Shown here one piece after another: positions 55,886 to 64,000 of a DNA stretch of 64,000 bases. The notes beneath the pieces were generated by a model, which was not told the DNA's origin, searched no databases, and saw nothing but the letters and a program-made list of their open reading frames with translations. The stretch's first letter is position 1. The number at the start of each line of letters is the position of its first letter. Source of the DNA: Pseudaquidulcibacter saccharophilus (lineage in GTDB: Bacteria > Pseudomonadota > Alphaproteobacteria > Caulobacterales > Aquidulcibacteraceae); assembly GCF_019455445.1 (NCBI RefSeq), contig NZ_JAHWUS010000001.1, positions 62,001-126,000 of the forward strand, written 5' to 3'. The position numbers were made by a program, and so were the translations under genes.

Positions 55886-57046
55886 ATGGCTGAAATTAAA
55901 TTAACACCGGAAGAAACCGCATTATTTCTTAAGGGCAATTCGCGCTCAAGGCGCGCATTCATGGCGGCATTTGGTGCAACCGCTGCGGCATTCTCTATTG
56001 CGGCATGTTCAAAAGGTTCTGCGCCGGCAGCAAAAGATGACGGCAAGATTGTAATTGAAGGATCAGAAAAAGCGCCTTTGAAGTTTTATAATTGGGACAC
56101 CTATATTGGTGAAACTACATTGGACGACTTTAAGGCCGCATCCGATGTTCCGGTTGAAATGACGCTTTTTGCCTCTAATGACGAATTATTTGCGAAATTC
56201 CGTGCTGGCAACCCTGGTTATGATGTTATCATGCCATCAAACGAATACGTTACCCGCATGGCAGAAGCCGGCATGTTGCAACCACTAGACCACTCAAAAA
56301 TTCCAAATATGAAAAATATTGCGCCAGAGTTTTTGGATCCTGATTTTGACAAGGGTCGTAAATTCTCTATGCCATATACATGGTTGGTGCTTGGCATCGG
56401 CTATCGTAAATCAGCGATGAAAGATGGCGCTGCACCTGATTCTTGGAAATATGTCCTTGATTCAGACCAATATAAAGGCAAGATTTCGCTTTTGGGTGAA
56501 TCGATGGATTTATTCCGTCTTACATTTAAATATCTTGGTCATTCAGTAAATGACTATACCCCAGAACTTTTAAAACAGGCCGAGGCGATTTTGGTTAAAC
56601 AAAAAGCCTTTGTTAAAAACTTCCATGACGATAACGGTCAAGATTTGTTATTATCCAAAGAAGTTGACATCGTTATTGAATACAATGGTGATATTGCCCA
56701 AGTGAAAAAAGAAGATGACGATCTTGATTTCCTAATCCCTAAAGAAGGTTCTTTGCTAAACTCTGATTGTATGTGTATTCCAAAAGGTGCACCAAGTCCG
56801 AATAACGCACACGCTTTCATAAACTATATTCTTGATGCAAAGGTTGGCGCGGCGATTTCCAAAACCATTCTTTACCCAACTCCAAATGCTGCGGCAAAGG
56901 CACTTATGGATGATGCCTATAAAAATAACCCAATTATTTTCCCACCTGCTGATAAACTTGCGAAGTGTGAATATGGTAAATTCTTGGGGCAGGAGTATGC
57001 GCAGTCAATTGAATCTGCAATGAACCGTGTCCGTGCGGCAAAATAA
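55886..57046 (+). CDS. potF: Polyamine ABC transporter substrate-binding lipoprotein (copy 2)
   Basis: 386 residues from the ATG at 55886, after AAGGGTGAG; the frame opens at 55868. It repeats the Tat-lipoprotein signal (SRRAFM ... SIAAC) and most of the sequence of copy 1, including the whole segment from PLKFYNWDTYIGETTLDDF to EMTLFA. A recent tandem duplication with divergence around the hinge and binding residues (for example VVELNGDIAQVRNEDD against VIEYNGDIAQVKKEDD) is likely. It heads the transporter operon potF-potB-potC-potA and has its own operator. Confidence 0.94.
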   Translation: MAEIKLTPEETALFLKGNSRSRRAFMAAFGATAAAFSIAACSKGSAPAAKDDGKIVIEGSEKAPLKFYNWDTYIGETTLDDFKAASDVPVEMTLFASNDELFAKFRAGNPGYDVIMPSNEYVTRMAEAGMLQPLDHSKIPNMKNIAPEFLDPDFDKGRKFSMPYTWLVLGIGYRKSAMKDGAAPDSWKYVLDSDQYKGKISLLGESMDLFRLTFKYLGHSVNDYTPELLKQAEAILVKQKAFVKNFHDDNGQDLLLSKEVDIVIEYNGDIAQVKKEDDDLDFLIPKEGSLLNSDCMCIPKGAPSPNNAHAFINYILDAKVGAAISKTILYPTPNAAAKALMDDAYKNNPIIFPPADKLAKCEYGKFLGQEYAQSIESAMNRVRAAK

Positions 57047-57123
57047 AATATTAAGCAGTCAAGGGGGGTGATTTTCGCCTCCCTTTCTTTATAAATAATG
57101 CCAAAATAAAATCAGGGAAGAAT

Positions 57124-58017
57124 ATGCAAAACTGGTTCGAAAATAAGCGTTTCTTTTGGGCAACAATGCTTGCGCCCACCGTTTGGTTTCTTGCGTTTTT
57201 TGTTGCCCCAATGGCGTTGGTTTGGGCATATTCTTTTGGTGAGAACGCGGGGCCAGTAAATATCGCCATAACTGGCACTTTTGGGAATTATGCCAAGGCA
57301 TTTCGCCCAGAAATTCTTCAAGTTTTAAGCGACAGTGTGGTTTTGGCACTCATTGCCACGTTAATATGTTTGGTTTTGGCATTTCCGGTGGCGATTGCAA
57401 TGACATTTGCCGATGACAAAACAAAGTCATGGCTTTTGCTTTTAATAATGCTACCGTTTTGGACGAATTTGCTTATTCGAACTTATGCCCTTATTGCGAT
57501 GATGCGCACCGAAGGCTTTATCAATTTCACCTTTGCATTTTTCCATAATATCGCGGTCTCACTTGGGTTTAATCTTGGCGATTATGTACCGATGGAATTG
57601 CTTTACAATAAATCGGCGATTGTAATCGGTCTTGTATATGTGCATTTACCGTTTATGGTTTTGCCCCTTTATGCCGCGCTTGATAAACTTGATCGCTCTT
57701 TAATCGAGGCATCACTTGATTTAGGCGCAGGGCATTTAACAACCATGTGGAAGATTGTGGTTCCACTTGCATTGCCGGGAATTGCGGCGGGGTTGGTTAT
57801 TACCTTTATTCCGGCAATGGGTGCATACCTTACCCCAGATTTGCTTGGCGGTCCAAATGACTTAATGATTGCCACATTAATCGAGAGACAGTTTAAACGT
57901 GCCAATGACTGGCCATTTGGTTCGGCATTGTCGTTTATTTTGATGTATGTAACCCTTATATTCTTTGCGCTTAGAACCTTCTTTGAGGCTCGTGGCGGTA
58001 AAGTTTCGGCGCATTAG
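57124..58017 (+). CDS. potH: Polyamine ABC transporter permease
   Basis: 297 residues, six membrane helices. BPD_transp_1 domain with the EAA motif IEASLDLGAGHLTTMWKIVVPLALPGIAAG in the cytoplasmic loop that docks the ATPase. PFWTNLLIRTYALIAMM is typical of PotB/PotH. It forms the transmembrane channel with the next gene. GGGAAG precedes the ATG, 77 bases after potF. Confidence 0.95.
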   Translation: MQNWFENKRFFWATMLAPTVWFLAFFVAPMALVWAYSFGENAGPVNIAITGTFGNYAKAFRPEILQVLSDSVVLALIATLICLVLAFPVAIAMTFADDKTKSWLLLLIMLPFWTNLLIRTYALIAMMRTEGFINFTFAFFHNIAVSLGFNLGDYVPMELLYNKSAIVIGLVYVHLPFMVLPLYAALDKLDRSLIEASLDLGAGHLTTMWKIVVPLALPGIAAGLVITFIPAMGAYLTPDLLGGPNDLMIATLIERQFKRANDWPFGSALSFILMYVTLIFFALRTFFEARGGKVSAH

Positions 58018-58024
58018 GGGGAAT

Positions 58025-58864
58025 ATGATGAGCAAGAAACCACAGCGCGCGCCTTTAGAATATTCAAAATCGTTCCGCCTTCGGGCCTGGATTTTTGGCG
58101 TATTATTATTTCTTTATGCACCATTATTAATTCTGATTGCTTTTAGCTTCAACGATTCCAAACGCAACATCGTGTGGAAGGGCTTTACTTTTAAATGGTA
58201 TGTCAAAGTTTTTGAAAATGATGCCCTGCGTGAGGCATTGTTCAACTCTTTGATAATCGCGGTGCTTTGCACTATCTTCTCGGTAATACTTGGTGCATTG
58301 GCGGCATTTGTTTTGTGGCGATTTAAATTCCCAATGAAGGGATTATTAGAAAGCGGCCTTAACTTACCGATAGTTGTGCCAGAAATTTGCATGGGTGTTG
58401 GGGTTTTGATGTTTTTCAACAAAATCCATTGGCCAAATGATTTACCTTGGCCCATCTCATTATCACAGATTATTATTGCCCATATCACCTTCTCTTTCCC
58501 ATTTGTTGCGGTTGTAGTTCGGGCAAGGCTTGAAAGCTTTAATAAAGAGCTTGAGGCAGCGGCACTTGATTTGGGTGCATCACAATGGCGTGCCTTTACC
58601 GATGTAATCGTTCCACATATGACACCGGGTCTGATTGCGGGTGCATTATTGGCGTTCACACTATCGCTTGATGACTTTGTGATTACTTTCTTTGCCTCTG
58701 GTCCAGGGACAATCACATTCCCGATTAAGGTTTATTCAATGGTGCGCTTCTCGGTTACACCAGAAGTTAATGCCGCATCGACCATCATTATCGTTTTAAC
58801 CCTGATTGCAACCGCGGTTGCCATGAAGTTTCAGGATACCTCCCCGAACAAGGAGAATGCTTAG
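58025..58864 (+). CDS. potI: Polyamine ABC transporter permease
   Basis: 279 residues from the ATG pair at 58025/58028 after AGGGGGAA; the open frame reaches back to 57965 inside the previous gene, which is a shadow. Six membrane helices and the EAA loop LEAAALDLGASQWRAFTDVIVPHMTPGLIAG in part; SLDDFVITFFASGP is the PotC/PotI family hallmark. Second permease of the importer. Its stop overlaps the GTG of the ATPase gene by one base. Confidence 0.95.
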   Translation: MMSKKPQRAPLEYSKSFRLRAWIFGVLLFLYAPLLILIAFSFNDSKRNIVWKGFTFKWYVKVFENDALREALFNSLIIAVLCTIFSVILGALAAFVLWRFKFPMKGLLESGLNLPIVVPEICMGVGVLMFFNKIHWPNDLPWPISLSQIIIAHITFSFPFVAVVVRARLESFNKELEAAALDLGASQWRAFTDVIVPHMTPGLIAGALLAFTLSLDDFVITFFASGPGTITFPIKVYSMVRFSVTPEVNAASTIIIVLTLIATAVAMKFQDTSPNKENA

Positions 58865-60027
58865 TGCCAGATAATTCAACAGTAAATAAGAAATCATCTG
58901 TCGTAAAAGATGAAACCATTATCAAAATTGAAAACCTAACCAAACGTTTTGGCAAGGTTGCGGCGGTGGATGACATAAACCTTGAAATCAAGCGGGGGGA
59001 GTTTTTTGCACTTCTTGGCCCATCTGGTTGTGGTAAAACCACACTTTTGCGCATGATTGCGGGTTTTGAAGTTCCAACAGAGGGCAAAATATTTTTGGAT
59101 GGCGTTGATGTTTCCAACATCCCACCCAATAAAAGACCAGTAAACACGGTGTTTCAATCATATGCGGTTTTTCCGCACCTTAGTGTTTTTGATAATGTTG
59201 CTTATGGTCTGCAATTTGACAATGTTTCAAAATCCGAACAGCGCGAACGCGTTATGGCGGCATTAGAAGATGTTAAACTTGAACACCTTGCCGAGCGCAA
59301 ACCTGACCAAATGTCTGGCGGTCAAAGACAACGCGTTGCCTTGGCACGTGCATTGGTAAAACGCCCCAAAGTTCTTTTACTTGATGAGCCATTGTCCGCA
59401 CTTGATGCAAAATTGCGTGAGGCAATGCGATTTGAGCTTACCGAACTTCAAGACCGTGTTGGTGTAACCTTTATCATGGTTACACATGACCAAGACGAGG
59501 CATTGGCGATGGCGTGCCGTTGTGCGGTTATGGATCGTGGTCGTTTGATGCAGCTTGCGACACCGTCAACGCTTTATGAATTCCCCGCCAATAAATTCGT
59601 TGCTGACTTCATTGGCTCGGTAAACATGTTTGAAGGCAAACTAATCCTTGATGAGCCAGACAAAGCAATTGTTGAAGTTGAGGAATTAGGCGGAAAAGTA
59701 TTCTTTGATCACGGTGTTTTGGGTGCAGAAGGCGGTCAAATTTTTGTTGGCATTCGCCCTGAAAAAATCGAACTTATTAAACGCACCAAGGATATGAAGA
59801 AACCACAAATGGAAGACAGCCCAGAAGACTGCAATGTTTTTGCCGGCGTCATTGATAATATTTCATATCTTGGGTCAGAATCCATTTATGAAATCACGCT
59901 TGAAAATGGTCGCCGCATGCAGGTTTCGCGCCCTAATTTATCGCGTTGGGATCAAGAAGACTTCACCTTTAATGACGAAGTTTGGCTTGGCTTCCATGGC
60001 GACAGCCCGGTATTATTGCAAAATTAA
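58864..60027 (+). CDS. potG: Polyamine ABC transporter ATP-binding protein
   Basis: 387 residues, GTG start at 58864 in TAGTG, so translation is coupled to the permease. Walker A GPSGCGKTT, Q-loop FQSYAVFPHLSVFDNVAYGL, signature MSGGQRQRVALARAL, Walker B VLLLDEPLSALD, H-switch MVTHDQDEA. C-terminal TOBE domain from about residue 270. It powers polyamine import. The N-terminal ~20 residues before the ABC domain (NSTVNKKSSVVKDE) are an extension common in PotG. Confidence 0.96.
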   Translation: MPDNSTVNKKSSVVKDETIIKIENLTKRFGKVAAVDDINLEIKRGEFFALLGPSGCGKTTLLRMIAGFEVPTEGKIFLDGVDVSNIPPNKRPVNTVFQSYAVFPHLSVFDNVAYGLQFDNVSKSEQRERVMAALEDVKLEHLAERKPDQMSGGQRQRVALARALVKRPKVLLLDEPLSALDAKLREAMRFELTELQDRVGVTFIMVTHDQDEALAMACRCAVMDRGRLMQLATPSTLYEFPANKFVADFIGSVNMFEGKLILDEPDKAIVEVEELGGKVFFDHGVLGAEGGQIFVGIRPEKIELIKRTKDMKKPQMEDSPEDCNVFAGVIDNISYLGSESIYEITLENGRRMQVSRPNLSRWDQEDFTFNDEVWLGFHGDSPVLLQN

Positions 60028-60131
60028 AGTTATTTATCATACCTGCCATCAAAAGCCTGTCACCCCACATCGAATTGTGGGGTCTGGTTTATTTGCATCA
60101 GGAAAAGGCAATATGGTGGCAAGATAACCCG

Positions 60132-60986
60132 CTAAATCAAATCCACCATCGCATATTTGGCATGAAGCCCACGTGACGACAAGAATGCGGCGGTGCGTTC
60201 TTCATCAAGACCATTAGGACCACTTAGTTCCGCCATATGAATACCACCAGTTATGAATAGACAATCAAGTTTTTGATGGAACGCCCCTTCAACATCGGTT
60301 TGAATACCATCGCCAATACATAAAACGCGGGAAGGGTAAAAATCACCGCGAATTTGACGGATTTTATCAAAGGCCAGTTCGTAAATTGGCGGATTTGGTT
60401 TGCCGGCCATAATAACTTCGCCGCCCAATTCTTCATAAATATCTGCCAATGCACCAGCGCAGGTTATAAGCCTGCCACCAAATTGCACCACACGGTCAGG
60501 GTTGGCACAGAAAAATGGCAGGCCAACATCCGCAAGCATCTCAAGCTCTTTACGATAATCCTCTGCGGTTTCAACCAAATCATTACGCGGGCCAGTACAA
60601 ATAATGAAATCTGCATCTTTTGGATTATCAACCAATGAGGCATTCATTTTCTCAATTAAGCTGTTATCTTTACCGGTAAGAATTGGATAGGCTTTTGATC
60701 CACGTTTTTCCATGGCGTCAAGTATCGCGTCGCCAGAGGTTACGATTGCATCATAAAAATCATTTTCAATGCCGATTGAGGCCATCTGTGGGCCAATCTG
60801 TTCACATGGGCGTGGTGAGTTTGAAATCAGAACTATTGTAAGCCCTTTTGCCTTTGCCGCACGTAACGCATCAAGCGCAGGGCCAAATCCTTCGCGGCCA
60901 TTATGAATAACACCCCATACATCGCACAAGAGTACGTCATAATTTGAGGAAATTTCGGAAAATTTTTGAATAATTGTGGTTTTCAT
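60132..60986 (-). CDS. HAD superfamily hydrolase, TIGR01459 type
   Basis: 284 residues. HAD motifs: motif I in YDVLLCDVWGVIHNG, motif II serine in VLISNSPRP, motif III lysine in VIMAGKPNPPIYELAF, motif IV in VLCIGDGIQTDVEGAF. The unusual CDVWGVIHNG (with W in place of a residue before the second aspartate) and length fit the alphaproteobacterial TIGR01459 class IIA family, whose substrate is unknown. It is convergent with the transporter operon; a weak hairpin (CCCCACA ... TGTGGGG at 60063-60082) lies between. Confidence 0.9.
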   Translation of the reverse strand: MKTTIIQKFSEISSNYDVLLCDVWGVIHNGREGFGPALDALRAAKAKGLTIVLISNSPRPCEQIGPQMASIGIENDFYDAIVTSGDAILDAMEKRGSKAYPILTGKDNSLIEKMNASLVDNPKDADFIICTGPRNDLVETAEDYRKELEMLADVGLPFFCANPDRVVQFGGRLITCAGALADIYEELGGEVIMAGKPNPPIYELAFDKIRQIRGDFYPSRVLCIGDGIQTDVEGAFHQKLDCLFITGGIHMAELSGPNGLDEERTAAFLSSRGLHAKYAMVDLI

Positions 60987-61206
60987 AAGCCCCTATTAAC
61001 GTCTATATGCTAAATTTAAAAGACTTAAATCTGAAGAAGTTTTAAGCAATTGTTTTCTGTTTAAAAATGCGCTAATAGCCGCCACGAAATAAGGCTTGCT
61101 GTATAAAGCAGTTTAAATCACGGGGTGCGACAATATCAAACTTGATTTTGTTGTATTTTTGATGCAACAAGCCAACGTTCATTTCTTGTAGGGAATCTAA
61201 GTAAAT

Positions 61207-61548
61207 ATGACCTATATCGTTACTGATAATTGCATCAAGTGCAAATATATGGATTGCGTAGAAGTTTGTCCGGTTGATTGCTTCTATGAAGGTGAGAATT
61301 TTCTCGTAATTCACCCCGATGAATGTATTGATTGCGGTGTTTGCGAACCTGAATGCCCGGCGGATGCAATTCGCCCTGATACCGACGACGAGCCAGATGG
61401 CAAATGGTTGGAAGTAAACACCAAATATGCAAAAATTTGGCCTAACATTAGTGTTAAAGGTACTCCGCCTGCTGACCGTGAAAAATTTGACGGTGAAAAA
61501 GACAAATATGAAAAATACTTTTCACCAAACCCTGGAAAAGGTGAATAA
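61207..61548 (+). CDS. fdxA: 7Fe ferredoxin (FdxA type)
   Basis: 113 residues. Two clusters: [18 protein letters not shown] near the N-terminus for a [3Fe-4S] cluster and [16 protein letters not shown] for a [4Fe-4S] cluster, with the alphaproteobacterial C-terminal extension [18 protein letters not shown] low-potential electron carrier in the cytoplasm. GTAGGGAAT precedes the ATG. Followed by carD, as in many alphaproteobacteria, but with its own terminator. Confidence 0.96.
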   Translation: MTYIVTDNCIKCKYMDCVEVCPVDCFYEGENFLVIHPDECIDCGVCEPECPADAIRPDTDDEPDGKWLEVNTKYAKIWPNISVKGTPPADREKFDGEKDKYEKYFSPNPGKGE

Positions 61549-61962
61549 TCAAATTTGATTAATTGCATTTAAGTAAATGGGGGCTATGCCCCCTTTTTAT
61601 TATGTTGGTGTAATCTAAAAATTTGCCTGAAAACAAATAATAAGCCATAATATTGGCAAATATGTTCAAAAAATATCATTTTTGGCTTAGTTAAATTATA
61701 ATTTACCCTTAAACAAAGCAAAATTGATTCAAACACTTTATTTTTTGCAAAATTTATGTTATAGATACATTTAACTAGAGGGCATTTTGGAAAAAGATGC
61801 CCTATTTTGTGGAAATTGTTGGGACATTGGTTTTTCATCTCTAAATAATATTTATTATTTGTTCATTACGCGTCCGTAATGGCGGGGTGCTTCTTTTGTC
61901 CTTTTTAACATTTTCAGAGTTGTTTCCGACACTTCCGCCGGAATAATTAGAACAGGAAATAA
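61549..61962. promoter_or_regulatory. Gap between fdxA and carD
   Basis: A 414-base gene-free region. It holds the fdxA terminator, a second stem AGGGCAT ... ATGCCCT at 61779-61803 followed by ATTTT (terminator-like), and the palindrome ATTACG-cgt-CCGTAAT in the carD leader. I see no small gene. Confidence 0.45.
61575..61602 (+). terminator. Terminator of fdxA
   Basis: GGGGGC-tat-GCCCCC followed by TTTTTATT, 30 bases after the fdxA stop. Confidence 0.88.
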
Positions 61963-62508
61963 ATGATGAGCGCAACAAAAACTCTTGATATTGGCACTCT
62001 TGAAATTAACACAATCGAAAAATTTAGTGTTGAAGATTTTGTGGTATATCCTGCGCATGGGGTTGGTAAAATTATCGGTATCGAAACCCAAACAGTCGTT
62101 GGCATGAAATTAGAAGTATATGTAATTTCCTTTACTCAAGATAAAATGACTTTGCGTGTCCCAACACAAAAAGCGAAATCTTGTGGTCTTCGCGGACTTT
62201 CTGGCCCAAGAATTGTTGAAGAATCTTTGCGTACATTAACGGGTCGCGCACGTATTAAACGCGCAATGTGGTCACGCCGCGCCCAAGAATATGAAGCAAA
62301 AATCAATTCTGGCGACCTTATCTCAATTGCAGAAGTTGTTCGCGACCTTCACCGCAATACCGACCAGCCTGAACAAAGCTATTCAGAGCGTCAACTTTAT
62401 GAAGCGGCACTTGATCGTATGGCACGTGAGTTTGCGGCAATCGACAATTGCGATAAAGATAAAGCAGTTGAAAAGCTTTCTGCAACTTTGGCAAAGCGCG
62501 CCGCATAA
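61963..62508 (+). CDS. carD: CarD family transcription regulator
   Basis: 181 residues. N-terminal RNA-polymerase-interaction (Tudor-like) domain with FVVYPAHGVGKIIGIE and VYVISFTQDKMTLRVPTQKA; helical C-terminal domain with W in IKRAMWSRRAQEYEAKINSGD, the segment that inserts next to the -10 region in CarD/CdnL proteins. It stabilises open promoter complexes, especially at rRNA promoters. AGGAAATA precedes the double ATG. Downstream terminator shared with the MFS gene. Confidence 0.96.
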   Translation: MMSATKTLDIGTLEINTIEKFSVEDFVVYPAHGVGKIIGIETQTVVGMKLEVYVISFTQDKMTLRVPTQKAKSCGLRGLSGPRIVEESLRTLTGRARIKRAMWSRRAQEYEAKINSGDLISIAEVVRDLHRNTDQPEQSYSERQLYEAALDRMAREFAAIDNCDKDKAVEKLSATLAKRAA

Positions 62509-62531
62509 TTTGATAAAACAAATTATATAAA

Positions 62532-62568
62532 CAAAAGACCGGTATTTTACCGGTCTTTTTTTATTACC
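62532..62568. terminator. Bidirectional terminator carD / MFS gene
   Basis: AAAGACCGGTA-tttt-ACCGGTCTTT with T runs on the plus strand and an A/T continuation on the minus strand. The minus-strand MFS gene ends inside the hairpin (stop at 62547-62549). Confidence 0.88.
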
Positions 62569-63809
62569 ACCAAGCTATTGGCGGTTACAATTGCAATCAA
62601 TGACATTGCCGCACACAAAGTTGCAACCGATGCCCAGCCACCATTGTGCCACAATATTCCACCTAGCGATCCAACAATACTTGAACCAAAATAATAAAAT
62701 AACAAATATAACGATGAAGCATGCCCTTTGTTTTCTTTGGCAATGAAACCAATTGAAGAGCTTGCGGCCGCATGGGCAATGAAAAATCCAGTTGTTACCA
62801 ATATAATCGCAAAAATAATTGTAACTATTGATGATAAGAATGAAACCAAAACACCAGCCAGCATCAATGTAAAGCCGCCAATCATAACAGGTTTACGCCC
62901 AATCTTATCGGAAAGTCCGCCCGCTAATGATGATGAAATCACGCCGAAGCCAAATGCCAAAAACAGCATGGCAATCATAAACTGACTAAGGTTAAATGGT
63001 GGGGCGCTAAGGCGGAATGTTGTATAATTAAATATGGTTACGAATATACCGGTAAGCAAAAACCCAAGTAGGTAAACTCGTAATAGGTTTTTATTCGACA
63101 AATGGCTTTTCCATGCATTAAAATGGAACCCAATGTCCAATTTATTAGTTCGCACAGAATTACGCGGGGCAGGTAATAAAACATAAAATGCAAATGCCGA
63201 TAATATACAAATTATTCCCATCAATGCCATTGCAAGATGCCATGATGTAAATTCGGTCAAGGCCCCCATTCCGACGCGGCCAACCATCGCGCCAAAGCCG
63301 TTACCAGCAATATAAAGCCCCATGGATCTCCCAAGATTTTTTGGATTAATCTCTTCTGATATATATGCCATTGCCACGGCAGGAACACCGCCAAGAACAA
63401 AGCCTTCTAATGCCCTTGCCAATAAAAGCTGATGCCAATGCGGTACAAAGGCGGCGATAAAATTTAATATCGCTCCCGATAACATCGAAACATATATCAT
63501 TTTTTTGCGGTCAAAAATTTGTGAGATTGCGCCCATCAAGAAAATTGAAATCGCCAAGAAAAATGTCGTTAATGATAGCGCAAGCGAACTATTTGCAGGG
63601 CTTACGCCAAAGCTTTTTGCAAATGCAGGCAATAATGGCTGCACACAATAAATCATGGAAAAACTGGCAAAGCCAACAAAAAATAACGCAATCCCGGTAT
63701 TATTATATTCCTTGGTTCCAGCACTTATATATTTATCGAGCGTCACCGCACCATTAGCGCCAGCGCTATAGTTCGCGTAATTATCTATTATTTTTTCCTG
63801 ATAAGCCAT
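62547..63809 (-). CDS. MFS transporter (YnfM/inner-membrane arabinose-efflux-like)
   Basis: 420 residues from the ATG at 63809, after AAGAGAT; an ATG at 63830 lacks such a site. Twelve membrane helices. MFS signature in loop 2-3: MGAISQIFDRKKMIYVSML (GxxxDRxGRK-like), repeated in the second half as LAGGLSDKIGRKPVMIGG. IYCVQPLLPAFAKSFGVSP and LARALEGFVLGGVPAVAMAYI are typical of YnfM-type exporters. It probably exports a small molecule; the LysR gene transcribed divergently 88 bases away is the likely regulator. Confidence 0.9.
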   Translation of the reverse strand: MAYQEKIIDNYANYSAGANGAVTLDKYISAGTKEYNNTGIALFFVGFASFSMIYCVQPLLPAFAKSFGVSPANSSLALSLTTFFLAISIFLMGAISQIFDRKKMIYVSMLSGAILNFIAAFVPHWHQLLLARALEGFVLGGVPAVAMAYISEEINPKNLGRSMGLYIAGNGFGAMVGRVGMGALTEFTSWHLAMALMGIICILSAFAFYVLLPAPRNSVRTNKLDIGFHFNAWKSHLSNKNLLRVYLLGFLLTGIFVTIFNYTTFRLSAPPFNLSQFMIAMLFLAFGFGVISSSLAGGLSDKIGRKPVMIGGFTLMLAGVLVSFLSSIVTIIFAIILVTTGFFIAHAAASSSIGFIAKENKGHASSLYLLFYYFGSSIVGSLGGILWHNGGWASVATLCAAMSLIAIVTANSLVVIKKDR

Positions 63810-63896
63810 TTTTATCTCTTTTTTTGGCATTATATGGAAAATTATATATAGTTCTAATATATTGCTCAGGCATTATCCATATGTTATAAATATATC

Positions 63897-64000
63897 ATGG
63901 AGCTTAGACATATCAGATATTTTCTTAAAATTGCAGAAGAAGGCAATTTTACACGCGCTGCCGCACAATTAGGGATTGGGCAACCACCATTAAGCCAACA
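63897..64000 (+). CDS. LysR family transcriptional regulator (N-terminal end, partial)
   Basis: The first 34 codons are [18 protein letters not shown] and onward [16 protein letters not shown], the classic LysR helix-turn-helix start. The gene runs off the end of the window. It is divergent from the MFS gene, the usual arrangement for a LysR activator with its target. Confidence 0.93.
   Translation, partial: MELRHIRYFLKIAEEGNFTRAAAQLGIGQPPLSQ

Noticed and set aside
61072-61314. 80-codon minus-strand frame upstream of and overlapping fdxA
   Set aside because: It overlaps the fdxA start by about 100 bases, has no recognisable motif, and would cover the fdxA ribosome-binding site.

Overview
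The window is a chromosomal segment of a low-GC alphaproteobacterium. Evidence: TCA-cycle operons in the alphaproteobacterial arrangement (sucCDAB, sdhCDA), the alphaproteobacterial type of SerC, the fdxA-carD pair, a TIGR01459-type HAD hydrolase, and structured leaders in front of serC and of an ornithine decarboxylase gene that fit the alphaproteobacterial serC and speF RNA motifs. Gene content (serine, methionine and leucine synthesis, TonB-dependent uptake, polyamine use) points to a free-living or host-associated but metabolically complete cell, perhaps of the Hyphomicrobiales. I cannot place it more closely. No rRNA, tRNA, CRISPR array, intact IS or prophage is visible.

Layout. 1-8.6 kb: the end of a porin-like protein, a giant YdbH-type envelope protein, an M23 peptidase, mutM, a TetR regulator, a small lipoprotein and a class I amidotransferase. 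9-11.8 kb: sdhC-sdhD-sdhA, ending at a terminator without sdhB. 11.8-14.2 kb: an HxlR/SnoaL-like divergent pair and a ferredoxin reductase-ferredoxin pair. 14.3-16.9 kb: a structured leader, ornithine decarboxylase and a deoxyhypusine-synthase-like protein. 16.9-19 kb: two tandem AraC paralogues. 19-23 kb: an 800-base AT-rich gap with a candidate small RNA, then a two-subunit methylmalonyl-CoA mutase. 23-28.8 kb: DUF1294, a glycosyltransferase, metZ, and serC-serA with a palindromic repeat element between them. 28.9-31.6 kb: an AT-rich, AGA-codon-using insert with a MORC/MutL-like GHKL ATPase and a divergent unknown protein, the best candidate here for an undescribed (possibly defence) module. 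31.7-38 kb: sucC-sucD-sucA-sucB on the minus strand. 38.3-43.5 kb: a membrane LytTR regulator, an exported protein, an OprC-like copper receptor, kdsA and leuD. 43.5-46.6 kb: a Kef-type antiporter with a Rieske protein, and a sterol-desaturase-family hydroxylase. 46.6-60 kb: a polyamine uptake and catabolism locus. 60-64 kb: a HAD hydrolase, fdxA, carD, an MFS transporter and the start of a LysR gene.

How the genes work together. The 46.6-60 kb block forms a pathway. PotF/PotB/PotC/PotA import polyamine, two glutamine-synthetase-family enzymes glutamylate it, a PuuB-like oxidase and an aldehyde dehydrogenase oxidise it, and a class III aminotransferase and succinate-semialdehyde dehydrogenase activity would deliver succinate to the TCA cycle. 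A FCD-type GntR regulator sits in the middle, and four copies of a palindrome with core GTTATAAC lie in front of or within its transcription units. The opposite direction, polyamine synthesis, is encoded at 14.6-16.8 kb. TCA enzymes, methylmalonyl-CoA mutase and SSADH all converge on succinyl-CoA/succinate.

Start codons were moved from the longest ORF where a ribosome-binding site or family alignment argued for it; each case is stated. Functions rest on motif recognition from memory, not on database searches.
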